A DNA stretch of 64,000 nt. It comes from Morchella semilibera. Its lineage: Eukaryota; Ascomycota; Pezizomycetes; Pezizales; Morchellaceae. The stretch lies in assembly GCA_009192285.1 (NCBI GenBank), contig CM018603.1:2720588-2784587 (forward strand), read 5' to 3'. Made by a program: the position numbers and the translations under genes. Below are positions 33,553-46,010 of the stretch, piece by piece (position 1 is the first letter of the stretch; each line of letters opens with the position of its first letter). The notes beneath the pieces are model-generated. The model made no database searches. It was not told the origin of the DNA and saw only the letters and a program-made list of their open reading frames with translations.

Positions 33553-34662
33553 GTACGGGCGGCGATCCTTCAGCGGGTTCGTTTGTCAAAGAGCCCGCTA
33601 ACAAACCTATCTTAAAATCTAAATTCTCCTTCTTCAAAACCACTCGACTCTGTTGCTGCAACCTCTCATCCCCTTCCTTTGTTAAATCTTTAGGCCTTCG
33701 TGTCAAAATATCTACCTTCCTTCGCTGCTTTCCTGGCCTGTATTGAATAACAAAATTAAATTGAAACAAAAACTCCACCCAACGGGTTTGGCGCCGATTC
33801 AGCAATTTGGTTGACATAAAGTACTCAAGGTTGCTATGATCGGTGAGGATTTAACTTGAACTTGAGCTGTCTCCAAATGAGGCCCCCATTCCTCGAAACA
33901 ACAAATAATGGCCAGCAACTCCTTATCATAAATCTCATGATTGCATTCCACAGGCGAGTGTGTCTTAGAAAAGAAGGCGACTGGGTGGAGTATTCCTTCG
34001 TCGTCACGTTGTGAGAATATCCCGACCGACACATAATCCGACGCATCGGTTTCCACGATAAATTCCTTCTCAGGATCGGGGTGCATCAATACTGGAGCGG
34101 TGGTGAAAGCAGTCTTGAGTTTCTGAAAGGCTTGTTCAACCTTCTGGGTCTATTCAAATCATACATGCTTTTTCGTCAAACCAGTTAGTGGCCGAGCCAC
34201 TTCGGAGTAAGCATAGATAAAACATCGATGAAAATTGGCAAATCCAAGAAATTCCTGAACCTCCTTCACTGTCTTCGGCGCATCCCAATCCACAATCGTT
34301 TGTACCTTAGCAGGATCCATCTTCATTCCTCCAAGGGTTAGAATCATCTCAAGGTACTTGGTTTCCTGAACACTGAACTCACATTTTTCTGATTTCAAGT
34401 GCACTTCATTGGTCTCCAGGGCTTCCAGTACCTGTTGAATGTCCCGCTGGTGTTGCTCCAAGGTTTCCGAATAAATAAGAATATCGTCAAGGTAGGCAGT
34501 AGTACATCGATCGACTCGGAGAAACGTTCGTAAAATATCATTAATCCAACGCTGAAAAGTAGCAGGGGCATTTGTCAACCCAAAAGGCATTACCAAGTAT
34601 TCTCAATATCCATCCCGAGTTCTAAAAGCCGTCTTCCACTCGTCCTCCTCTTTACTCCTAAT
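33553..34662 (-). pseudogene. Old gypsy-I: RT C-terminus and RNase H
   Basis: Continues the old element after the nested young copy: RNase H ([20 protein letters not shown]), connection ([15 protein letters not shown]), RT thumb ([17 protein letters not shown]) and palm ([17 protein letters not shown]). Several frame slips; a small in-frame insertion changes the RT fingers near 34515. Confidence 0.87.
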
Positions 34663-35928
34663 TGTAACGGAGTAACCTAACGCAAAGAATAAGATAACAA
34701 TGATGACGCAGAAGGACTCGAGGAGCACAGCCTACGCGACGAGGAGACCGACGAAGACAAGAACAATACCGGGCAGGCACAAGCACAGGCACCGGCGAAG
34801 GCAAGGGCAAGGGCAAAGGCACAAGGACACAGGGCAGGTGTGACGGAGTAACCCGACGCAAAGAAGAAGATGACAATGATGACGCAGAAGAACTCGAGGA
34901 GCACAGTCTCGGGACGAGGAGACTGACGAAGACAGAGGTAACACCCGGCAGGCACAAGCACAGGCACTGGCGAAGGCAAAGGCAAGAGCAAGGGCACAGA
35001 GCAGGGAAAGCGAGGACCAGATGGACCTCAACGAGAACGATGAGAGACGCTATGAGTTCCCCTCGCCTAAGAATCAAGTATTTGGTACGAGAGGCTATGG
35101 CTTGGAAATAGGAGTAGATTCCTATGTACCGAGATGACAGGAAGACGGGACAGAGAGGAAAGAAAGAAAGAACTAAGGAAAACATCCAACCCCGCTATTT
35201 AACACTCCCCTCCACCAGTCCGCTATGACTCATGCATCACCTCATAGAAACCCATAGAAATCCATCGCATCCACATCGCATATTCCTCCCCACCATCTTC
35301 GCTATTTACATTACCAATCCATCACGCCACCGAACCTCCTAGAACCTAATGACGACACCCCCCTTTAGCACACCCCTTCCTCGCTTAACTATTCCTAAAC
35401 AATCACAATAGCGCTTTCACTACTGAACCCTCGGGACTAATGCCAAGACGCCGGGACAGCAGGGAGAGTGAGGACCGGATGGACCTCAACGAGAACAACG
35501 AGAACGATGAGAGGTACTATAAGTTTCCTCATTCTGTAGGACAGAATCTTTGGCACGAGAAGCTATGGCTTAGAAAGAGGAGTAGATTTTTATGTACCGA
35601 GATAACAGAAAGACGAGACAGAGAGAAAAGAAAGAAAGAACTAAGGAAAGCATCTATCCCCGCTATTTAACATCCCACCTTCACTAGTCTGCTATGACTC
35701 ATACATCAGTTTATAGAAACCCATAGAAACCAATCGCAACCACACCTCGTATTCCTCCCCACCATCTCCGCTATTTTCATTACAAATCCATCACGCCATC
35801 GAACCTCCTAGAATCCAATGACGACACCCCCTTCTTAACTCATCCTTTCCTCGCTTAGCATTACCCTAATCATTATAACAGCGCTTTGACTACCGAACCC
35901 TCGGGACCGATACCAAGACGCCGGGACA
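34663..35928 (-). repeat. LTR-A in the old gypsy-I, split by another
   Basis: Outer LTR 34663-34838 plus 35464-35928 (TGTAACGGAGTAACC to CGCCGGGACA). Joining its flanks restores the RT text without extra bases, so no clear TSD remains, although CTAAT/CTGAT differ by one base. Confidence 0.8.
34839..35458 (-). repeat. Nested solo LTR-A
   Basis: 620 bp, TGTGACGGAGTAACCCGA to CGCCGGGACA, exact TSD GCAGG at 34834-34838 and 35459-35463. Confidence 0.9.
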
Positions 35929-38041
35929 CTGATCTGATTATAACCCCAACATAGATCCAACTTGGTAAAATAATTGACTCATGCTAGGTCGGCCATGGTT
36001 TCCTGTGTCAAGGGAAGAGGATACCTATCCTTAACTGTAATAGCATTAAGCCTCCGGTAGTCAACACTCAGATGCAAAGACCCATCGGCTTTCTTGACAA
36101 ATAAAATGGGGGCTCCAGCTGGAGAACAACTAGAACGAAGAAATCCTTTTTTTAGGTTATCAGCCAAGTAGTCCCTTTGAGCTTTCAATTCCTCCCTGAG
36201 CATGCTGTACATGGGGCCAAAGGGTGGCATAGTTCTTTCCTGTAGTTTTATTTCATGGTCATAGAGACAATGTGGTGGTAGCCTGAATGCATTGGTTTCA
36301 TCGAACAATTGTCGGAAACGTTGATAATCTATTAGGATCTTTCCATCAGGGTTGACAGGCATTTCCAATATTTCTTAACAACGTACAGAGTAGTCGAATA
36401 TACCTGCACAGTAGGGTCTTGGGAGAGTTTCTTGAACGATCGAGGAGTAACTGCCAAAATATGCGTCACTGGCCTTTCCGGTGGTGCAGTTGAAATTCTC
36501 CCAGCAACAATAGGTTTGCGGTTGGCTATACAGTGTTAAAGACATACTAACGACTGGAAGCGAATCTCATTCCTTCCACTATCGATTAAGACTCCATGCT
36601 TCCTCATACAAGATATTCCCATTACGATCAGACTCGGATAATGTCCTAATTTTGTAACAAAGAAAGGACATTCCTCCACATGTCCATTAATTTCCAATTC
36701 CAACGTCACCTTCCTAGTCACCTTCCCTGATTCAATAGGTCTCCCATCAATCACATCAATCTCTCTTTCAGTCTTCAAGTTTTTCATTTTTAATTCATGG
36801 TGGCTCACAAAGTCTTCATCTATAAATGCATATCCCGATGCTCCAGTATCAATCAAGGCATAGATGGGTACCATAGACTTTTTTTTTGCGAAATAGAACA
36901 AACTACAATCAATTGATTCCCATCCATCTCCCCCTCTGATACTGAAAACGTAGAAATAGACACTTTAGAAAAAACTTTAGGAGGTCCCTGGGCTATGCCG
37001 CTTAGGCCAGGGACAAATCTTTTAACTCCTCCTTATCCGACGATAAATCTCCCGCCTTTTCCTTCTTTTCCTTCTTTGCTTCCAACAATGCTCCATTCAT
37101 TCTAGGTGCTGCCCTCCCCGAGGGCGAAAGCGTACAATCTCTAACCAAATATCTAACCCCACCACCATAATAGCAACGATTCTCCATGCGCCTTACTTCC
37201 CTTTTCCTGGCATCCACACGACAATGACTATTCGACAAATCCATAGGGACAGCTCCTCCAGGAGTAGCCCTTCCAAAAGGCATTCAATTTTGGCCGCCTC
37301 GTTGAACTCAGAGTCGGCAGCATACCGCTGGAACTCTGCAAAATATTCTGAGAAGGTACGTTGGCATTACCTGATCTCCCTCAAGTTGCGAGTAGCGGTG
37401 GCAGCGCGATCCGGATCCCGGAAAGCATTATCCCAGATTTCAAAAAACTCTGTCATGGAATCAAGAGCGATTCCTTCAACTGTAATATAGATAAGAAATT
37501 GATCCGCCGCCGGTCTTTCAATTGAGAAATAGAATAGGCCAGTTGTTGGACCGAGGTGGGAAAACGATCGAGGTTAGCCATAAGGTTAATCTGGAGTTGT
37601 CTTTGAAAGGCCCTAAGGGTCTTGCAATCGTCCCAGTATTTCTCCGGGTCGGGGAGCTTCTCTGACTTGGATGGCTTGGTCAAGTGGTCGTGGAGCTCCT
37701 CTAAACCCCATTTGACTCCTTCTTGCAACTTCTTGATCTTAGCTCGTAGTCCCTGGATTTCCTTATAGAACTCAGCCTGGCCTTGTTCTGTTTCGGAGTG
37801 GTGAGTGGTGAGGTCGATCGCATATTGCTGAACCCCTCCGTGCGCTCTTTGGAGGAGGGCATACACTTGCTTCACTTCTTCCGTTGTGGCGGGGTCCACT
37901 TTAGGGTGAGCGACAAAGAACCCTTCGAGATCCGTATGGAGCTTTTGATAATCAAATGCATTGGTAGCTGGAGAGGTCATGGTAGACTATGGTGCGAGGA
38001 ACTCGGACTGTGCCAGTCGAGTAAAGGTGGTCTCGTCTTAG
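35929..38041 (-). pseudogene. Old gypsy-I: RT N-terminus, protease and gag
   Basis: RT start ([19 protein letters not shown]), protease (LIDTGASGYAFIDEDF, 36536-36901), gag C-terminus with a damaged zinc knuckle (CYYGGGVRYLVRDC: second Cys to Gly, His to Tyr), and gag N-terminus 37453-37980. About 230 bp between the gag core and the knuckle is deleted near 37265. The frameshift hairpin is kept at 36984-37014 with TTTTAAC (reverse of GTTAAAA) at 37020-37026. Confidence 0.87.
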
Positions 38042-39150
38042 TGTGATAGAGTAACTCGACGCAAAGTAGAAGATGACAATGATGACGCAGAAGGACTCGA
38101 GGAGCACAGTCTGCGCAACGAGGAGACCGACAAAGACAGGGGCAATACTGGGCCAGCACAAGAACAGGCACCGGCAAAGGCAAAGGCAAGGGCAAAGACA
38201 CAAGAGCACAGAGCAGAAAGAGTGAGGACCGGATGGACATCAACGGGAACGATGAGAAGTACTATGGCTTTCCTCGTTAGAGGATAGAATCTTGGGTACG
38301 AGGAGCTATGACTTGAAAATAGAAGTGTATTCCTATGTACTGAGATAACAGGAAGACAAGACAGAGAGAAAGGAAAAAAAGAACTAAGGAAAACATCTAT
38401 CCCTGCTATTTAACACCTCCCTCCATTAGTCCGCTATGACTCATACCTTAGCCCATAGAAACTAGTAGAAATCCGTCGCAACCACACCTCGTATTCCTCC
38501 CCATCATCTCTACTATTTACATTACAAATCAATCATGCTATCGAATCTCATAGGGCTCAATGACGGTACTCCATCCTTAGCACACCCCTTCCTCGCTTAA
38601 CAATACTATATCAATCACAATAGCGCTTCTATCACGGCGTACTACGGACTACGGGGGAGGAAGGATATTTAAGACTGGGTTAGGATTCGGGTTTTCTCTT
38701 TTGGGCTCTTTGGGTTTCTACGGGTTTCCGTTACACGGAGTATGAGTCATTACGAACAGAGGTAGGGACTAGTATATATATCCGGCTATGGGTTCTCATT
38801 TCTCTTTTTCTTTTCCTTCTTACTTCTCTACTTCGTCTTCCTGTTATCAACCCTCATACATAGGGTTCTCATCTCGTCTTTAGTCTTGGCTTGTCTCTAG
38901 GAATATAGAATCGCATCTCTAAGTATCTTCGCTTGCCTTGTCGCCAAGGACCACGTGACTCCCCCACTCTGCCATAGTCGTTCTCGTCTTCGCCTTCTTC
39001 CTCGCCATAGTCCCCGTCTCGCCATAGTCCTCGCCTTGGTCTCGTATTGTTTCGGTTGTGAACCTTGGTCCTTCGTTCCATCGTCTCAGCTTCGCTCCGT
39101 AACAGCTTCGACTACGGACCCTTCGGTACCAATGCCAAGACGCCGGGACA
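38042..39150 (-). repeat. 5' LTR of the old gypsy-I, split by LTR-C
   Basis: TGTGATAGAGTAACTCGA at the left, CGCCGGGACA at 39150; the LTR-C at 38630 interrupts AATAGCGCTTC/GACTACGG. The inner side abuts the gag leader with TCTCGTCTTAG, as in the other copies. Confidence 0.82.
38630..39104 (+). repeat. Solo LTR-C
   Basis: 475 bp, TATCACGGCGTACTACGG to GCTTCGCTCCGTAACA (mutated end), exact TSD GCTTC at 38625-38629 and 39105-39109. Confidence 0.85.
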
Positions 39151-39313
39151 ACAAAGTAGGTTGAGAGATATAGCGACAGTCCGAAGAAACCAGTAGATAA
39201 CGGCTAGAGTGATAGTCCCCAAAGCAGGAAGATAGAGACCAGCAAGGCAGGTAAAGTAAGAACTGAAATGAGTATTACATGTACAGTAGGGTTTTCCTAA
39301 TGAAATTAACAAG

Positions 39314-40076
39314 TATGATGGGGTGACTGGGCGCAACGTGACAGGGCGCAATATGACAGAGGGTGATGGTGGCGCAGGAGAACTCGAGCAGCATAGCCAG
39401 TACAACTAAAACACTGACAAGGAAGAGAAGAGCACCAGACGGGCAAAAGCATAAGCATTAGTGAGGGCAAAGGCAAGGGCAGAAGGAACTTGAACGGAGC
39501 ACAGAACAGAGAGAGTGAGAACCAGATAGACTTTATTGAGAACGGTGAGAGGCACTATAGATTTCCTCGTTACGAAAGATAGCTTCCAAGATCAAGAAAA
39601 CTATGGCTACATCAGCAAGATTATACATATCACAGGAGATTATTTGGGTCTCAGGAGACTCAGGAGACTGTCAGGGGACTGGGGAGACTCCAGTCACAAA
39701 TGGTAAAGCTTGCTGATGTATGGATAGGAGTATATTCCTATGTACCAAGATAACGGGAAGACGAGACAGAGAAGAAAGAAAGAAAAGTATTAAGGAAAAT
39801 CATCTATACCCGCTATTTAACACCCTCCTCTGCCGTCCAGCATGACTTATACATCAGCTCATAAAAGCTCACAGAAACCATCTGTAACCACACCTCGTAT
39901 TCCTCCCCACCATCTCAATAAATCCAATTACCAATCCTCCTTGCAACCAAAACCCAAAGAACCTGATGATGACATCTTTACCTCATCTCGTCCCCTCCTC
40001 GCTTAACATTACCCCATCAATTACAACAATGCTATGACTACCAAACCCTTGGGACCGATGCTAAGACGCCGGGACA
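39314..40076 (-). repeat. Diverged LTR-A with MITE
   Basis: Old LTR-A: left end TATGATGGGGTGACTGGG, right end GACGCCGGGACA. The MITE at 39610-39718 interrupts it. 39151-39313 to its left is unassigned spacer with no gene. Confidence 0.68.
39610..39718 (-). mobile_element. CATCAGCAA MITE, short subtype
   Basis: 109 bp, CATCAGCAAGATTATAC to AAAGCTTGCTGATG, TSD TA/TA. Interior of GGAGACT repeats. Confidence 0.82.
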
Positions 40077-40300
40077 TCAAGGACAAGGATTAAAGAGTAC
40101 GAAAATGACATGGACTCTATATTTCCTAGAACAAGAATAACAGGAATATGAGCTGAAGAAGAATGAAAGGGAAGAATTAAGGAAAAACTTTCCGTTTCGT
40201 ATTTCAAGTTATTACCCTTCACCTCCAGTCCAATATGACTTAGCCATTACATCATAGAACTTTATGAAAATTCCTCAAACCCTCACCTTCCGACTCGGAA
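40077..40300 (-). repeat. Very old LTR-A-like fragment
   Basis: Keeps the LTR-A middle in order (AGAACAAGAATAACAGGAA, GAATTAAGGAAAAAC, CCAGTCCAATATGACTTAG) but is strongly diverged. No ends recognised. Confidence 0.45.
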
Positions 40301-40372
40301 GGGTACACACCATCCTAATTGATGCTCTTACCAATCAGCGGTGCAACCAAAACTCATGCCACCATCCTCTAT

Positions 40373-40894
40373 TCCCTGCATTCTATTTTCCCTACTCTGT
40401 TTTCCCGTAGCCCTGAGAATGTCAGGACATCCGTGACAACCAAATACATAGAGAAATACAGCCAGTTGGTACTGAACTAGTCTCTGTAATGCATATAGAG
40501 ATTCATTCTTGAATATATAACAGTTTTCAAGATACCTAAGTATTAAATGCGTTGATATCCATTCCAAATGTTGATCTGAAGACTCGAGGGTTGGTAAACA
40601 GAGGTTGATGAAACCAATCTTCAATTGTGTAAGCTTGAAGGCCAATCATGTGGAACCCTATACTTCCGGTTTTCAAATCACTTCAACAATATCATCCAAG
40701 TCAAAGACTTTGGAGTTAGACTCAAGTGAAATAAATTGGTGGTATTCGCCGTCCCCCTTTACCTCAGAATTAAAATCCGAGTCCAAATCCATACCCCCGT
40801 CCAAATCCTCGTCATGATAGCTATAGGGGCCAAGTGGGGATCCTCGCGCATCGGAACCATCTGTAAACACAACCCTTTCTCTGAAATGTGGCAT
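40373..40894 (-). pseudogene. Decayed fragment, possibly Harbinger-type transposase
   Basis: Minus strand: an acidic N-terminal stretch (40673-40894, DEDLDGGMDLDSDFN), then in other frames EDWFHQPLFTNPRVFRSTF and VQYQLAVFLYVFGCHG. The last phrase resembles the helix-turn-helix entry of PIF/Harbinger transposases. Several stops. The family call is a guess from short motifs. Confidence 0.3.
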
Positions 40895-41742
40895 GGTGGG
40901 AAATAGAGATGAAAACTCTGGGGTGCAAAAAATCTTCCTCTACGCACTAACTACCTCGTGGTACTCAAGTTGTCATCCGGCGTGGCTTCCCCAATGGCCG
41001 GCCAAAAACCGCACCTCAACCCAACCCGGCGCACTTTGATTACCACTATTGTATGTGATAAAGATTTGTGATTGAGCTGAGAGTGGGATTTGATTTGCAA
41101 CCCTACTTTTCTAGATCGCAGGAATTGTGATTCCCTGACCAACCTAAGGTTAAATCAAACAGTCATTATTCCCCCAAATCAAGGTTGGAGCTGAAATCAT
41201 GGTTTTGACTCGTTGAAATCGCATCTCGAGTCGGATTTGAGTGGCTTCTAAACGCCCCCTTAACAAAAAGACCGTTGATGTGGGGTTTATAGTGTGGAAA
41301 TATTACCAAGGTAGTTACTTTTTTAAACCCAATCCCCCCCCCCCCCCAACCCCCAGAGTGACGATGTATGGATTGGAGATAAGATAGCGAAAATTCCAAT
41401 ATCACATATACAAAGCAATACAATTACGGCGAGCGACGATTAATAGGTAAGAAGAATAAGAAAAGATTGGAAGCAAGGTCCGATACCTGCTTGATAGAAT
41501 ATTCTAAGAAAATAGCGATCTTACAAGCTATTCTAAAGGCTAAAGAGGAAGTATTTTGGCAATGATTGTCTTGAAGGTTTTGGGTACTCATCCTATTAGG
41601 CAAGATCTATTTTTTTATTGGCTGCGTAAGTAAAACCCGAAAATCCCTCAACCACTGAACTGAAATCTTGATCCTTCAATTCCCTCAATACCAGTAACAG
41701 CAGTTCTTGGGGTAACCTAGAGGATAGTATGTCAGAATGAAA
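40895..41742. other. Low-copy region 3' of MTR10, no supported gene
   Basis: Contains a run of about 16 C at 41332-41347 and a palindromic GGCCGGCC at 40998. It should hold the MTR10 3' UTR. No ORF with recognisable content. Confidence 0.45.
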
Positions 41743-44700
41743 CTACCCGTGAAGGAGGTTAAAAACAATTGCTCGGTAGTGGTTTACGTTTTTACGCCTG
41801 TACCAGTTCGTGAAATCTTGAAGTGTGTACCTAATTTTTTTCCAATCCTTTAGAGCAACGGCACTATAACAAAGAATGGTCTGATTAGCGTGTGCTACGA
41901 AATCCTAGTGTGGTATATAAATATAAGAGCGCGGATAATACCCTTCTAGTGTTTTCAAGAACTTCTGGGCCTCCGCAGGAGAGATACTACCAGCAGGTAA
42001 AATCTCCAAAGTTTGCTTCATCCATTGTAGCCATGGTTCCGGGCAGAGCTCTACAAGCGCCAATAGGACCCCTGAAGAATCGGGCACACAGTCCCTTGGG
42101 AAGGAATACATCAAACCACTTAAAATCTTCTGTGTGATTGCCTCTCCCTTGCTCAGGGCCATAGCTTTGATTGCCTCTTGGACAGCTGCTGGATTATCTG
42201 GGTACGCGCTTGTTGGAGGTGAGGAGCGGCCATAGGCTAGAACATCTCGGAGAAATTGAAGCACCGCATTGAGAGGGTCAACCGACTGTAGCTCTAAAGA
42301 TGCAAGTGAGGCCTCAAAGATTGGTTGGAGAAGGGAGGAACGTATTAGTTTGTAGGGGTGGAACATGACGCCGTCCACAAGTAATCGGAAGAAGTCCTCA
42401 ATAACTACATATAGGTAAGTAAGGCGAAACACCTAAGTTTGGGTTAGGAAGAACAAACCGTCCGGAATTTCGGTAGGGGAAACCCTATTTAGTAACCGGA
42501 ACATCGTTAAGCATTGATGCTCCAAGAATTGATAGATTGAGTTTCTTGTTGCCTCATCAACAAACTCTTCGTCCGCGAACTCTCTAATAACCGCTCCAGT
42601 GACCCACAAGAAGCACCCCTGGTTTGATTTCTCAAAACAGGCCACCAACCTTGTAGCCATTAAAGGCAGAAGTGGCAACATGTCAGTTCTGTAACTGATG
42701 AGCATACTTCGGAAGCACCGTGAGACTCGCTCACAAATTGGCAAGAATTCAACGAAGCTCTCGAGAATAGTTGCTAGTATTGGGAATACTTCGGACCAAA
42801 AACGGATCATGGGGTTTTCTTGGCCCTTCGGGACATGTGGGTGGACGACTTGAACAAATATCGACAGAAGCTGGATATGATCTATTTTCATTTTAATAAG
42901 TTGACAAAAACTAAAGGGGGGGGATTATATCTGTAGTCATACCCGCCAACTCGCATTTGCCCTTTTCATCATTGGCACTATTTGCCTTATCCATAAGTCT
43001 TTTTGCAATTGGTTCACAGAAGAGCCTCAACGCCTCATATATCTTGTCGAGAGGTTGGGCAGCAACGACATGGGCAACCCCATCGGTAACCTCGTATAAA
43101 CTTTGAAGCGGAAGGTCGCCGGCGACATGTTCGTAAAATTGGTGTAATTGCCCGACGTGGCCAACCAGCAGTTTCCCACAGTCCTGACAGAAGAATTTCA
43201 ATGCCATGGCTGCCGCTCGCTCAACTTCCTTGGAATTATGTTTGAAGCCATTAGTGATGTAGTTAAGTTGCAGCTCTAGATAATCAGGGTGCTTTGAGGT
43301 CCATTCGGTATATCTACCCAATACAAGAGTGGCTGCAAACCGCACCTTCTCATGCTCGGGCAATTGTACCAAAGAGGCCATGATTTGCGGCAAAACTTGA
43401 TCCTCATCGGCCGGGACCATCCTCCCCATCGCCCTTAGACTAAACAACGGTGCTTCCAAATCTTGCCAGTTTGGGACCCGACCATTTACGAGTTTTTGCC
43501 CATTCGCGGAATATTGCTGCATCCATTGCTGGACAAGGGCAAAAGCCTTTCCTAAGCACTCCGTTGACCCGATAACCTCACAGCAGTCTTTCAGGACATC
43601 ACCCATAGAGTGCCTAAACTCTCGGAATTTTTCCTCCGCTTCCCTGTCGCCGTCAAAAGGGTCCTCCTCACTACCTTTAGGATAGTGAAGGTGCAGAACC
43701 ATAATATCCACAAGTCCAGCGAAGATGTCCGCTAATTGCGCCCGGGCCTCGATGTATTTCTCTAAGACCAGATAATTCTTTAACTCGTACCAGAAATTGA
43801 AGGTTAATGAGATAACCTCGCGGTCGGAATCCCTTGCAGCGCATTCTGCAATGGCCTCAACTAATCCACGAAACTGCAGTGGTAGGCGGGAGATCAAAAC
43901 AACCCAAGCTTCCCCGGCCTCAGAAAACAATCTGGTGAACCCTTTAAATTTTTCCGTATCCTCTTCCTGGACAGCATCGCCAATTTTTGGTCGTAGAGAT
44001 AAGACACGCGGGTACAAAGCCTGTATAACGTCATGTGACTCATCCACTTCGCGGGTTTCCCTGAACATGTTGCAAAGACACTCGACAGCTGAATCAAGGG
44101 CGTCGTCTGAAGAGAGACCAGAGATGACGACATCAACAAGGGGTGTTTTGACGATATCACTGACAGGAATTTCGCGAAGCCACGAGTTCAGGCAGGAGAT
44201 AAGAGCAGGACTCGGAGGGATATTTGCTGCACCCACACCAGCGTGAAAGTTAGTTACCGAGCCATAGGCCATAAAAGAGATTGCCGGCTCAACAAGTACC
44301 TGTAGATTGGGAGTACTGAACTAAAAGGGTTAAAACCCTAGGTGCGTTATTTGTGAGCAACTCTTGGGAACGAGTAGTGAGTTCTTCCTCCTATATCGTT
44401 TAGTCAGCAGGTAGCAATGTTCATATATTTTTAAATTTGAGATCAAACCATACCGTCAGCGCAACTTTTCTCCCTTCCGTAACTTCTTCAGGTAGTACAC
44501 GCAGAAACTCTAGCAAACAGACACTGCTCTCCACATCATTTCCCAACGTACTTACAACCAGTTCTATCACATCTTTCCATTCTAACATCTGTAAGGCCAG
44601 ACCGGCGAGACATACACATAGTTGTGTTCGAATCGGTCGAGAGCCTTTACGATAGCTCATGAGCAAGCTCAATAAAGAGTCCCGAAGTGGCACCAAAGAT

Positions 44701-45216
44701 TCTCGGGGTAGTTGGTGAATATCATAGGTAATCTTTGCTCCTATCAGCAGCCATTCAACTTCCTATGATGAACGATATATGGTCAAACCTTTCCCTTCAG
44801 TGTGGTAGCAGCAAAAAGTTTTGCTTCCACGGCAGCACTCTCGGACTGAAGGATCAAATGGGCAGTTGTCCACGCCTCGGGCTGTAAGTATCGAGAATCC
44901 AGTCAGCGCCTTCCCACCTCCGGTCCTGTACCTCTGTTGCAGGGTTACCCCGCATCCCCTCGTGACGAACCCCGCCATCACCCAGCTGAGCCTCAAAGCA
45001 GACGAAGCCATCTGCAGCTCCATCTCCCCATCTCTTTCTCTCCACCGTCTAAAAAGCAAGAATATCCGAATAAAGACCAACCGATTTCTGAAACTGTTCC
45101 AGGAACTGTGTAGCTTGGTACTTCTGATCCCTATCAACGTTGCCTTGCATTGTGGCCAGGGCAGCAAGCACGGGCGCAAATTGAGGGTCGGCAGCAGGGC
45201 CGCTTAAGAAAGCCAT
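41743..45216 (-). CDS. MTR10: MTR10/transportin-3 type nuclear import receptor
   Basis: Spliced gene of 2889 coding bp (962 residues plus stop; yeast Mtr10 is 972). Exons from the start: 45082-45216, 44789-44881, 44454-44732, 44300-44390, 42943-44226, 42459-42881, 41942-42404, 41743-41863. All seven introns are GT-AG (200, 56, 63, 73, 61, 54, 78 bp), several with CTAAT/ACTAAC branch sites, and phases close throughout. Seen: QKSPEAWTTAHLIL, FAATTLKGKITYDIHQLPR, LRDSLLSLL, RSQELLTNNAPRVLTLL, SCLNSWLREIPVSDI, TFNFWYELKNYL, FLWVTGAVIREFADEE and a C-terminal TLQDFTNWYRR. These match the Mtr10/Kap111/TNPO3 branch of importin-beta, a HEAT-repeat carrier that brings SR-type mRNA-binding proteins into the nucleus with Ran. 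The Met of the longest ORF (44272) is inside an intron. No disruption seen. Confidence 0.92.
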
Positions 45217-45591
45217 AATGATGATTCTGGTTGAACCAAAAGAGCGAAAGATGTAGAGATGGAAAAAAAGAGTGGTGTTGTTCGAAAGTTCCCTAATACA
45301 ATAGGTATTAAAAGATGTTATGGAGTGACGTTGAGATTGGTAGGTCGAGGAAGATCGAAGAAGAAGAGCAGAGACACACCTTGTTTCTGAGCTTTGATCA
45401 CACTTTTGTGGCTATTCTGCAGCAACGAGACACACAATTCAATTGTTTTAGCAGGGTTCCCACCCACACACAGCACAACCTACAAAACTTTGAGTGTACT
45501 CGGGTGTAGCAATAAGAACCAGAACATACAAGTGAAGAGACAGGGATTATTTATATGGAGTGACGCCACTCTGCCATACAAATAACTCTAA
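45217..45591. other. Upstream region of MTR10
   Basis: Low-copy sequence directly 5' of the MTR10 start; expected promoter and 5' UTR. No recognised motif, no ORF with content. Confidence 0.45.
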
Positions 45592-45725
45592 TAGAGCGTT
45601 TTGGCAACCAACTTCCGAGTCCAAATTTTTAGTTCTTGGCGGCCGGTTTTTGGTGTGGATAGCCCGCCAAGAGCTCAAAATTTGAACACAAAATTTGAAA
45701 ATATGAGTGTGGCCAACACGCTCTA
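45592..45725. mobile_element. MITE with TAGAGCGT termini
   Basis: 134 bp with inverted ends TAGAGCGTTTTGGC and GCCAACACGCTCTA (13 of 14 matching). Non-coding. The flanks give no clear TSD, so the superfamily is open. It lies in the MTR10 upstream region. Confidence 0.6.
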
Positions 45726-46010
45726 ATGAATATTCAAAACAAATGTGATAGGGATTTATTGTTTTCTTTTATCCTTGCATGGTCTATAATTGTGAATAGC
45801 GCTAGATGGGTCAGTCCGGATATTTCTATAAGTATTATTTTGAGCGGCACAATTTGAAAAAGTTTTGATTTGAAAAGATTATTAATGAAACCCAAAAGAA
45901 TGAAGGAGATAATGGTTGGTGCCCAATTTAGTATAATTAAGGGTCTTTTGAAAGAGAATCAAGTACAAAGGGAAAGAGTTGTCAAAAGCTTTAAGCAAAT
46001 TAGGGTTATC
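45726..46010. other. Low-copy spacer, no gene
   Basis: AT-rich, no ORF, no match to the repeat families in this window. Confidence 0.4.

Larger units (their letters stand above)
23057..39150 (-). mobile_element. Old gypsy-I element with nested insertions
   Basis: A full gypsy-I in reverse orientation: 3' LTR 23057-24920, internal pieces 24921-25589, 26223-27055, 33553-34662 and 35929-38041, 5' LTR 38042-39150. Interrupted by a forward solo LTR-A (25590), a complete younger gypsy-I (27056-33552) and an LTR-in-LTR (34663-35928). Joining the pieces restores colinear gypsy-I order. Outer flanks CCCAA and ACAAA do not give a clean TSD. Confidence 0.85.

Noticed and set aside
23057-39150. Clean TSD for the old gypsy-I
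   Set aside because: Flanks CCCAA and ACAAA do not match; the ends were set by LTR structure only.
41332-41347. Run of about 16 C
   Set aside because: Simple homopolymer, length probably uncertain; no function implied.
42911-44272. Importin ORF starting at its own Met (MAYGSVTNF)
   Set aside because: That Met lies in intron 4 (44227-44299); the true start is at 45216 and the exon phases close only with the spliced model.
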